A DNA stretch of 16,316 nucleotides from an uncultured Megasphaera sp. (GTDB lineage: Bacteria; Bacillota; Negativicutes; Veillonellales; Megasphaeraceae), in assembly GCA_902464195.1 (NCBI GenBank), contig CABQJB010000021.1, forward strand, positions 1-16,316, given 5' to 3'. Under the pieces are notes generated by a model, which made no database searches, was not told the DNA's origin, and worked only from the letters and a program-made list of their open reading frames with translations. A program made the position numbers and the translations under genes. Of the stretch, positions 7,039 through 14,200 are shown one piece after another. How positions within the stretch are numbered: the stretch's first letter is position 1; each line of letters opens with the position of its first letter.

Positions 7039-7695
7039 TAGGAATCGATATAAGTCTTGGTGAATGGCTTCGGGCGTGCGCAGGACCCCGTCTTTTGTGC
7101 AGGCAATGCGCTGCCAGTGATAGCGTTCGGCCAACTCGTCATAGGCAGCGTGGCATTTGGCCAGGAAGCCTTCATTCTTTTCGTGGATATCGCCGGTCTG
7201 GCCGCCGGTCTTGCCCGTCCGGTCCGCCATGAGCTGCTCCGTGACGGCCAATGGAACATCGAGGAGGAAGACCTTGTCCGGCGCCGGCAGGCCCATCTTG
7301 CGGAATTCAAAATCCTCAAGCCAGGCCAGATAAGCCCGGCGCTGGTCCGGGTCATCGATTTTGATCATCTGATAGAGCATGTTGCTCGTCGTATAGCGGT
7401 CGGCAATGACGATACCGCCCTGTTCGTAGAAGGCTTTCCACTTTATCTGATACGACGCGAAGCGGTCGACGGCAAAGAAGGCCGAAGCAGCATAGGGATT
7501 AACGGCATCGGCATCGCTGCCGAAGTCTCCGCGCAGGTACATCTTGACCAGGGCGCTGGAGTCGCTGTCATAGTCGGGATAACTGACGGACTTCACATCA
7601 TAGCCGTCGCGCTGCAGGTGTTCTGTCAGCAGGCGGGTCTGCGTCGCTTTGCCGCTGCCGTCGCCGCCTTCAATGATGAATAATTTACCTTTCAT
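7027..7695 (-). CDS. tmk: Thymidylate kinase
   Basis: Phosphorylates dTMP to dTDP with ATP, an essential step of dTTP supply. The 222-residue protein has the P-loop GGDGSGKA (10-17; Ala where many have Thr), an AVDRFASYQ nucleotide-site segment (77-85), the DRY motif (100-102) followed by TSNMLYQ, and a LID region starting at R160 (RTGKTGGQTGD) with basic residues. There is no Arg in the P-loop, which with the Arg/Lys LID resembles the bacterial type II arrangement. The ATG at 7695 has a GGAGGATT ribosome site inside the end of the decarboxylase gene, an 11-bp overlap. The stop is TAG. The gene follows a decarboxylase relative exactly as tmk follows yaaO in Bacillus. Confidence 0.93.
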   Translation of the reverse strand: MKGKLFIIEGGDGSGKATQTRLLTEHLQRDGYDVKSVSYPDYDSDSSALVKMYLRGDFGSDADAVNPYAASAFFAVDRFASYQIKWKAFYEQGGIVIADRYTTSNMLYQMIKIDDPDQRRAYLAWLEDFEFRKMGLPAPDKVFLLDVPLAVTEQLMADRTGKTGGQTGDIHEKNEGFLAKCHAAYDELAERYHWQRIACTKDGVLRTPEAIHQDLYRFLFTL

Positions 7696-9154
7696 GGAAA
7701 TCCTCCTTCAAGACGCGTATCGTCGCCAAGGTCCCGTCAGCCGGGCCGTTCGGCTTATAGCCGCCAGCCATTTTGCAGCGGATATAGTCCTGGCAGGCCG
7801 CTGTAATTTCTTCGCCTAAGGTCAGGACCGGGATGCCTGGCGGGTAGAAAGTCACGTTCTCTGCGGCAATACGTCCACAAGCCTTTTCAAAGAGAACCGC
7901 CTCTACCGGGCAGTTCCAGGCCTGGCGTGGCGCCATGACGACATGGGGCACGGGCAGGGCCTGTTCGTCCACTGAGCCGGTCTGGCAGAGGCGGCGCCCT
8001 TCGGCGATAGTCCGGCAGGCCTGTACCAGGGCCCGAGCCGTTTCTTCCGTATCGCCTAAGGTAATCAGGGCCAGGACGTGATTGCCGGCGACGAGTTCGA
8101 CTTCGATGCCCTGCTGGCGCAAGAGCCGTTCGGCCGTCACGCCGTCGAGGCCAACGCCGGAAAAGTCGACGGTGATCTTTGTTTCATCGAAGCCGCTGAC
8201 GACCTGTCCGTCGATGATATCCCGGCCAAAGACCTTCAAACCGGGAATGGAATTGATGGCGTCCCGCACCGACCGGGCCAGGGACAGGGCCCGTCCAATG
8301 AGTTCCGGCCCTTCCAGGGCCAGCTGCTGTCGGGCACTGTCCAGGGAAGCCAGGAACCAGTAATGGGGGCTCGTCGACTGGACAATGGCCATGGAGGCGG
8401 CGACCCGTTCCGTCAGAGGAAAGCCCTTGCGGCAGTGCAGCATCGACGTCTGCGTCAGGGAGCCGGCCATCTTATGCGTACTCTGGGCCACGCAGTCGGC
8501 ACCGCAGGCCAGGGCTTCGGCAGGCAGATCCCGATGGAAGCCCAGATGGGCCCCATGGGCTTCATCGACGAGGACATAGAGGCCTTTTTCATGGGCATAG
8601 TCCGTCAAGGCCTTCAAGTTGCCGGCGATACCGTCGTACGTCGGATAGGTGAAGACGACGGCTTTGGCCTGGGGATGGGCGGCAACAGCCTGCTTCAGAC
8701 TGTCCAGGTCCGGTCCCAGCGACACCTGCCGGACCGCATCGAAGCGGCTCTCCATATAGACCGGGATGGCGCCGCTCAAGACCAGGCCGTTGATGACGCT
8801 CTTGTGAGCTTCGCGGGGAATGATGATTTCATCGCCATCGCCACAGACAGCCAGGATCATGGCTTCGATACAGGCTGTCGTGCCGTTGATAGAAAAGAAA
8901 GTCCGCCCGGCACCATAGAGGTCGGCAGCCAGGTCCATGGCTTCCTTCAAAGCCCCTTCGGGCTGGAACAAATCGTCCAGGGCATACATGACGCCCAGGT
9001 CCCGCCGCAGGGCATCGCCAAAGAGACCGGCCTGGTAGGCAGAAATGCCCTGTCCCAGTTTATGGCCCGGTGTATGGTAGGCCTTCATGTGCTGCTGGCA
9101 ATACCCTTCCAGGGCTTCAACAAAGGGCGCCTGCTGCTGCTTTTCTCTATCCAT
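7685..9154 (-). CDS. Orn/Lys/Arg decarboxylase family PLP enzyme (YaaO-like)
   Basis: A cytosolic PLP enzyme of the fold-type I decarboxylase family, 489 residues, the short form without the N-terminal wing domain of the inducible enterobacterial enzymes. Motifs: HTPGHK (27-32), FFSINGTT (86-93), PREAHKS (113-119), DEAHGAHLGFH (197-207), and the PLP-lysine motif STHKMAGSLTQ with K228. The C-terminal Orn/Lys/Arg_deC_C region is present (FYPPGIPVLTLGE). Substrate (arginine, lysine or ornithine, thus agmatine, cadaverine or putrescine) cannot be told from sequence. The start is ATG 9154: TGAGGTG at plus 9159-9165 lies 4 nt away and overlaps the stop codon of the NUDIX gene; an upstream in-frame GTG (9166) lacks a site. 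yaaO-tmk order supports the family call. Confidence 0.9.
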   Translation of the reverse strand: MDREKQQQAPFVEALEGYCQQHMKAYHTPGHKLGQGISAYQAGLFGDALRRDLGVMYALDDLFQPEGALKEAMDLAADLYGAGRTFFSINGTTACIEAMILAVCGDGDEIIIPREAHKSVINGLVLSGAIPVYMESRFDAVRQVSLGPDLDSLKQAVAAHPQAKAVVFTYPTYDGIAGNLKALTDYAHEKGLYVLVDEAHGAHLGFHRDLPAEALACGADCVAQSTHKMAGSLTQTSMLHCRKGFPLTERVAASMAIVQSTSPHYWFLASLDSARQQLALEGPELIGRALSLARSVRDAINSIPGLKVFGRDIIDGQVVSGFDETKITVDFSGVGLDGVTAERLLRQQGIEVELVAGNHVLALITLGDTEETARALVQACRTIAEGRRLCQTGSVDEQALPVPHVVMAPRQAWNCPVEAVLFEKACGRIAAENVTFYPPGIPVLTLGEEITAACQDYIRCKMAGGYKPNGPADGTLATIRVLKEDFHER

Positions 9155-9162
9155 AGGGCACC

Positions 9163-9618
9163 TCACAGGACTGAAAGGAAACCGCGCAGCAAGGCGTGGC
9201 TCTTTTCATACGAGAACTGTTTCATCTGCTTCAGCGAGCGCTGCAGGGAGCCGTGCAGGCGGTACGACGGCAGTTCTGCCGGCGTGACCCAGTGATAGGC
9301 CAGGTGTTCTTCGGACAGGGAAACTTCATCTGTATCCGCCATGGCCGTAAAAATGACGCCATTCAGGAACTGGCCATCTTTCTTCTGGTAACTCCAGATA
9401 CCTGCCGGAGCCTCTAAAGTAATGGAAAGGCCCGTTTCTTCACGGACTTCCCGGCGCAGGCCGGCTTCAAAATCTTCCGTAAAGCGCAGACCGCCGCCGG
9501 GAAATTCCCAATGATGCAGCCCTTCGGCATCGTTCTTCTGCAACAGCAGCAGTTTCCCTTCATGAAAAATCATCGCTTTGACACTCAACCCCATCAATAC
9601 ATTCGCTTCTTGCGCCAT
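9163..9618 (-). CDS. NUDIX hydrolase
   Basis: A small pyrophosphohydrolase with a perfect NUDIX box, G-x5-E-x7-REVREETGL, in the first half. It is preceded by the usual HWEFPGG strand and followed by strands that end in a WVTPAELPSY segment. Such enzymes clean up modified nucleotides (8-oxo-dGTP, NADH, nucleotide sugars), and the substrate is not predictable here. I prefer ATG at 9618 (151 residues), with GGGAG 9 nt upstream; an in-frame ATG at 9648 adds 10 residues but has only A/T-rich DNA before it. The gene opens the operon, and its stop overlaps the ribosome site of the decarboxylase gene. Location next to tmk fits nucleotide pool control, but this is inference. Confidence 0.88.
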   Translation of the reverse strand: MAQEANVLMGLSVKAMIFHEGKLLLLQKNDAEGLHHWEFPGGGLRFTEDFEAGLRREVREETGLSITLEAPAGIWSYQKKDGQFLNGVIFTAMADTDEVSLSEEHLAYHWVTPAELPSYRLHGSLQRSLKQMKQFSYEKSHALLRGFLSVL

Positions 9619-9672
9619 AACCCCAATCTCCCATCTATACAAATTCATTGCAATAAAAATATATTAAATCTA

Positions 9673-9701
9673 ATTATATCATATTTACGTCCCTACGAGA
9701 A
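9673..9701 (-). promoter_or_regulatory. Promoter of the NUDIX-decarboxylase-tmk operon
   Basis: Minus strand: TGATATAAT, an extended -10 with a perfect TATAAT at 9673-9678. The -35 position (9696-9701, TTCTCG) is poor, as is common with extended -10 promoters. Expected start near 9666. Confidence 0.6.
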
Positions 9702-9710
9702 TCGGCAGGC

Positions 9711-9736
9711 AGGACAGAATCGCCGCAATCTGTCTT
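9711..9736. promoter_or_regulatory. Dyad between divergent promoters, candidate operator
   Basis: AGGACAGA (9711-9718) and TCTGTCTT (9729-9736) form an inverted repeat matching at 7 of 8 positions around a 10-nt spacer. It lies between the two divergent promoters and ends 1 nt before the pdxY -35 box. The position suggests binding of a dimeric regulator, perhaps controlling both transcription units. The regulator is unknown. Confidence 0.4.
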
Positions 9737-9737
9737 A

Positions 9738-9766
9738 TTTACATGCCCCATATCTTGGGATAAAAT
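9738..9766 (+). promoter_or_regulatory. Promoter of the pyridoxal/pyridoxamine kinase gene
   Basis: -35 TTTACA (9738-9743), 17-nt spacer, -10 TAAAAT (9761-9766). Expected start near 9773, giving a leader of about 27 nt with AGGAGG before the ATG. Confidence 0.72.
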
Positions 9767-9799
9767 GATAGTACAGTTTACTTTTAGGAGGTTTTTTCT

Positions 9800-10627
9800 A
9801 TGGCAACAAAACGCGTCCTCGCAATCCACGATATGTGTTCTTTCGGCCGCTGCTCCCTGACAGCCGCCATTCCGGTCATTTCGGCTATGGGCTTCCAAGT
9901 CTGCCCCTTCCCGACAGCTATTTTCAGCAATAACCTGACTTATGGCGACTACACTTTCTCTGATTTTACGCCGCACATGACGGAATTCATGGATAAATGG
10001 CAGAAACTGGGCTATTCATATGACGCCATTTACAGCGGTTTCCTCGCCGATGCCGGCCAGATTGCCATCGTCCTCGACGCCATCGCCCGCTTCGCCAAGA
10101 AGGATACCCTCGTCGTCGTCGATCCGGCCATGGCCGATGACGGCAAACTCTACCCGGTCTTCAAGCCCGATATCGTCATGGAAATGCGAAAACTCATTGC
10201 CAAAGCGACCATCATTACGCCGAATTATACCGAAGCTACCCTGCTGGCCGACGTCCCCTATGCCCAAGGCGCTCCGTCCACGAAAACCATGCTAGAACTC
10301 TGCCAGCAGCTGGCTGCCATGGGACCGCAGCAAATCATCATCACCAGTGTCCCCACGGGCAAAGAAACGATTACCGTCGTCAGCTATGACGCCCAGACGT
10401 CCTCTTTCGACGAATGCACAGTCGACCGCATCCCCTTCAGCACCTGCGGCACAGGCGACCTCTTCACCAGCGTCCTCACAGGCTCCCTGCTCCAGGGCCA
10501 GCCCCTGCACGACGGCGTCAAAAAGGCCACGCAATTCCTGAACTACGCCATCGGCTATACCTATCAGGCCGGCAGTGATCCCCGCGAAGGCGTCCAAGTC
10601 GAACCGTGCCTGAAAAAACTGTTCTAA
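9800..10627 (+). CDS. Pyridoxal/pyridoxamine kinase (PdxY type)
   Basis: Phosphorylates the 5' hydroxyl of pyridoxal, pyridoxamine or pyridoxine with ATP in vitamin B6 salvage, yielding the cofactor PLP or its precursors. The 275-residue ribokinase-fold protein has the N-terminal IHDMCSFGRCSLTAAIPVIS segment (9-28), typical of the clade annotated as pyridoxamine kinase. It also has DPAMADDGKLY in the middle, PNYTEA, and the catalytic CGTGD (216-220; D220 as base) near the C-terminus. Where many relatives read STHTGG after the FPTA motif, this one reads SNNLTYGD (43-50). The ATG at 9800 has an AGGAGG site 8 nt upstream. bioY follows after 99 bp on the same strand. The divergent operon contains a PLP enzyme, so shared control is possible but unproved. 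Confidence 0.88.
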   Translation: MATKRVLAIHDMCSFGRCSLTAAIPVISAMGFQVCPFPTAIFSNNLTYGDYTFSDFTPHMTEFMDKWQKLGYSYDAIYSGFLADAGQIAIVLDAIARFAKKDTLVVVDPAMADDGKLYPVFKPDIVMEMRKLIAKATIITPNYTEATLLADVPYAQGAPSTKTMLELCQQLAAMGPQQIIITSVPTGKETITVVSYDAQTSSFDECTVDRIPFSTCGTGDLFTSVLTGSLLQGQPLHDGVKKATQFLNYAIGYTYQAGSDPREGVQVEPCLKKLF

Positions 10628-10634
10628 GTTTAAT

Positions 10635-10666
10635 TGTCAACCTATTATTAGTATATAAAGTTGACC
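10635..10666 (+). promoter_or_regulatory. Candidate BirA-type operator of bioY
   Basis: GTCAAC (10636-10641) and GTTGAC (10660-10665) form a 6-bp inverted repeat with 18 nt between. The right half overlaps the -35 box TTGACC. Known BirA sites have half sites like TTGTNAACC and GGTTNACAA about 14-15 nt apart; the left half, TTGTCAACC, fits well, the right half AGTTGACCT less well and the spacing is one or two nt longer. Position over a bioY promoter fits biotin repression. Confidence 0.4.
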
Positions 10667-10690
10667 TCACAAGCGCTTTTTTGCTATAAT
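10661..10690 (+). promoter_or_regulatory. Promoter of bioY
   Basis: -35 TTGACC (10661-10666), 18-nt spacer, TGC plus perfect TATAAT (10685-10690), an extended -10. Expected start near 10697, about 30 nt before the ATG. Confidence 0.8.
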
Positions 10691-10721
10691 ACGGGGGAAA
10701 TCCGTAAGCAAAGGAGCGCTT
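10671..10721 (+). promoter_or_regulatory. Hairpin enclosing the bioY ribosome site
   Basis: AAGCGCTTTTTTGCT (10671-10685) pairs over 15 bp, two of them G-U, with AGCAAAGGAGCGCTT (10707-10721). An inner stem TACGG/CCGTA lies at 10690-10694 and 10702-10706. The Shine-Dalgarno AAGGAG (10711-10716) is completely paired. The left arm lies upstream of the expected bioY transcription start, so only read-through RNA from pdxY could form it. The hairpin is followed by TTATC, so weak termination is an alternative role. Confidence 0.6.
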
Positions 10722-10726
10722 TTATC

Positions 10727-11278
10727 ATGTCTGATTCAAGAGAAAAGACGATGCGCCTGACGCGCATCGCCCTATTGATTGCACTGAATTGTATTTCTGC
10801 TTATTTGATCATCCCCCTGCCCTTTTCCCAGTCTCCCATTGCCTTGCAGACGCTCATCGTCAACCTGGTCGCCTTCCTGCTGCCGCCAAAAGACGCAGCC
10901 ATCACCATGCTGGCCTACATCGGTATCGGCCTCATCGGCGTCCCCGTCTTCACTGGCGGTACGGCAGGACCGGGCAAGATGTTCGGCCCGACAGGCGGCT
11001 ATATCTGGGCTTATGTCGCCGCCGTTTTCCTCATGTCCTGGTTCAAAGGGAAGGAATACAGCTTCCGTCGCTACTCCCTGGTAGCCGTCGCCATCGGCAT
11101 CCCCGTCATCTATATCGGCGGCGTCCTGCAGCTCAAAGGCATCACAGGGATGCCCTGGGAAGCAGCCATCATGAGCGGCGTCGTCCCCTTCATCCCCCTG
11201 GACATCGTCAAGAGCCTCTGTGCCGCTGCCCTGGCACGGCCCCTGCTGGCCCTGGGCCTCACAAGGACTCAGGAATGA
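10727..11278 (+). CDS. bioY: BioY family biotin transporter S component
   Basis: The substrate-binding membrane subunit of the ECF-type biotin importer; it works alone or with EcfA/EcfT energising proteins, which are not encoded here. The 183-residue protein is strongly hydrophobic with about six membrane segments. It carries the family features IALQTLIVNLVAFLL (second segment), YIGIGLIGVPVFTGG, and the signature FGPTGGYIWAYV in the middle, followed by a cytosolic FKGKEYSF loop. The start is ATG 10727 with AAGGAG 10 nt upstream; in-frame upstream codons begin at the TTG of the -35 box and are not real. The gene ends convergently, overlapping the stop of the c-di-GMP gene by 10 bp with no terminator. 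Biotin synthesis genes are not seen in the window. Confidence 0.93.
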   Translation: MSDSREKTMRLTRIALLIALNCISAYLIIPLPFSQSPIALQTLIVNLVAFLLPPKDAAITMLAYIGIGLIGVPVFTGGTAGPGKMFGPTGGYIWAYVAAVFLMSWFKGKEYSFRRYSLVAVAIGIPVIYIGGVLQLKGITGMPWEAAIMSGVVPFIPLDIVKSLCAAALARPLLALGLTRTQE

Positions 11279-14200
11279 CGCCGACCGTAAATCCGTTCTT
11301 TGTCGGCATACATTTTCTGGTCTACCTGCGATAATACATCGTCGATGTTGACGATAGGCGTCTGGCACACGATATAGCCCAAGGCCATACTGATACCGCT
11401 GGAACGATAGCGGGCACGCAAATCCTTGACGAGCCGCCGGGCCTGGGCCTCATCGGCATTCCTGGCGACGATTATGAATTCGTCGCCGCCCATGCGGAAC
11501 ACGGCGATATCGCCGGTCAGGCCTTTCATGATCAGGGCGGCCTGACGGATGAGCTGGTCGCCTACTTCATGACCTTGGGTATCATTGGTCTGTTTGAGGC
11601 CGTTGAGGTCGCCGAAGATGAAGGCCAGGGATATTCCATCGGGCAGGGTCCGGCGATATTCAGAGAAGGCCCGGCGATTGCCGACACCCGTCAGCTGGTC
11701 CGTCGCGCTGAGGCGTTCGAGGGACCGGAAAGTATCGCGGTTGCGCAGCATGATGGCCAGGAACAGCGTCAGCGTCGACAGCAGGAGGCCTGCCGATTTA
11801 AAGGCCAGCGCCGACGGATTGATGACTTCCGTGAATCCCAGGGATTTGCCGGACTGGGTCAGATGGCCTGACACGAGACGGCGGATGCCCGGGATGTGAG
11901 CATGAAAGCCTGGATGCTTCCGTACGAATTCCGGTGCATCTTCGATAATGGCCATCTGTTTCGCATCGAACGTATCGTAGAGCGGCCGCAGGGAATTGAT
12001 AGGAATATGCTGGAGCGTATGGGCCACGGGCTGCAATTCTTCCTGATGCCATTCATAAGTCGCACTGACCCGGTTGCCCTGTTCTTCAAAAATCAAGACC
12101 CGTTCGGCCTGCAGGCTGTGGCCGATTTTTTCCAGCATCTTCTGCAAGCCTATATCGGGATTGGCTTCACGCATGCCGATGGCGATGACCTCATTAGCCA
12201 TGACTTCGCGGAAAATGACGTTATTTTCGGCCAGATCGTGGCTGATATAGGGATTGATGTCTGCCGCCATGGAAAAGCGGTAATTCTTCCCCTGCCAAGG
12301 GATGAGCGTCGTCCGCATGAACACGTGCTGTTCGGTCTTGCGGTTACGGCGCATGACCGTATAAAAAGAATCGCGGCGCAGTCTGTCATTGATGCAGTCT
12401 GCACAGGGCGCATCGAGTCCGGCCAGGAGCTTGTAGCACTTTTCGCCGACCCAGCTGTAGGCATCGGAAAGGCCATAGCTCTTCTGCATGTATTCATTGA
12501 CATAGACCATTTCATACGTATCGGGGTCGATGATAGATACTTCTTCATCGAGCTTATCGAATTTTTCCTTGTCGAAGACCAGGCGGTCACTGATATAGAC
12601 GGCTTGTCCATAGCGCTGTTCCTTGGCATCTTCCAGGCGCTCCCGCAGCAGCTGCATGATTTCATCGAAATCCCGGCCTTCCGACCCTTGGGCAATGGCA
12701 TACTGCAAATAGAGGGTGCAGCTGTAGCCATCGATATCAGTAATATCGTGGATGACGTTGGTCAATTCCAACAGGGTATTGCGGAAATCCCGGTCCAGAT
12801 TTTGATTGGTAATGCAGAAAAAGCGGCTGCCGCTCAAATGGGCCATCGTTTCTTTCAAAGAATTGATGGCCAAAAGCCGCTGGGTAATGGCCTGCAATAA
12901 TTTCCGGGCCACTTCTTCTCCGTAATCCTGGAAAATCTGTTCATATTCCGGCACTTCCAGCATGATGCAGACGTAGTCATTGCCATGACGCCGGTAATTT
13001 TCCATATACTCTTCGGCAGCCAGCAGGAGCCCCCGGAAATTGAGCAGCCCCGTTTCTTTGTCGACGAAACTGATTTTTTGGAGCGCTTCCTTTTTTGCGT
13101 CTGCTTCCTCTAAATCGTTGAAATACCCCAGGAGGCCGATGATATGCTTGCCCCGGTAAATAGGGAATTTCGTTGCCGTAATCCGATGCAGCCGGCCATG
13201 GACGAGACATTCGCCGATGACATCGCGCATGACTTCCCCTCTTTCCAGGACAGCCAGTTCCGCTTCCTGATAGACCTGGCCGTTAATATGCCAGCCCACT
13301 TCCTCATCGGTCTTGCCGATGAGGATTTTGTCGTCCTTCAGGCCATAGTAGTCGAGGAAAGACTGGCTGACCCCGGCAAAGCGGCGGCTCCGGTCTTTCC
13401 AGAAGAACTTGATATCCGAATAGTGGATCATAGCCTGGCTGAGTTCACGCAGGAGGCGGAAATAAGGCTGCCGGACCGGTTCCCATTCATGGATGCCAAA
13501 AGACATAGCCAGTACGGGCAGCAGGCTCTTGCGGTCCCGCGCCGTTTCCCAGACGTCGTCACGGCAGCACAACAGGACATCCTGCCGGCCATCATTGCGC
13601 AGGAGCATAGCTAAAAAGACAGTCCAGCAATAACTGCCGTCAGCCTGTTTGATGCGGAAGACACGGAACGATAAAAAACGCTCCCTGTCATCATCATAGA
13701 CGAATTGTTCCGCATAGTCTGTCAGCAGCTCGGGGATTCCCTTCTGTACCTGGCCTTCTACCCAGTTCGGCATGGTCGTCTTGATGACTTCAAACGTATC
13801 CTTCTGGGGATTCAGATAATACAAGCCCGTATAGAGCTTGAGGATATTGCGCAGCAAATAGTCGATGCGGTGGGCTTCCTTATCTTCACCGGCATCGGCA
13901 ATATTATAGACCCAGGCCCGGCCCAGATAGCGGCCCTGAGTCCCGCCGATGAGTTCCAGATGAAGCTGTAAATAGTGATCTTCTTCGATATAGGTCACGA
14001 CCTGTTCCTTCCCGGATGCAACGAGTTCATCCAGGCAGGGCTGCAGGCGCTGGCGGAAGGAAAGGTCGTCGAGCCATAAGGGCAGATCCCGACCATTATA
14101 TCCAGGCAGGGCTTCTCCGATGACCCGGCGGAAGGGGGGATTGGCCGACAAAACGCCGGCTCGTGCCCCATCGTAATGGAAAACGGCAACGGGGACATCG

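Noticed and set aside
8078..9295. A 405-codon plus-strand open frame antisense to the decarboxylase gene
   Set aside because: Shadow frame caused by codon bias; the minus strand encodes all motifs of an Orn/Lys/Arg decarboxylase.
10661..10726. Upstream in-frame extension of bioY from TTG 10661
   Set aside because: This TTG is the -35 box of a strong promoter, so the extension is not transcribed from it; ATG 10727 has a proper ribosome site.
12270..12310. GAF-terminal hydrophobic helix (around residues 1003-1019 of the downstream part) as a membrane segment
   Set aside because: The helix before a GGDEF domain is often hydrophobic and coiled; it follows a GAF-like domain, is followed by a linker helix, and there is no second segment or signal.
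11896..12900. A 334-codon plus-strand open frame opposite the GGDEF/EAL gene
   Set aside because: Antisense shadow; no recognisable domain, no ribosome site, and the minus strand has continuous PAS/GGDEF/GAF coding.
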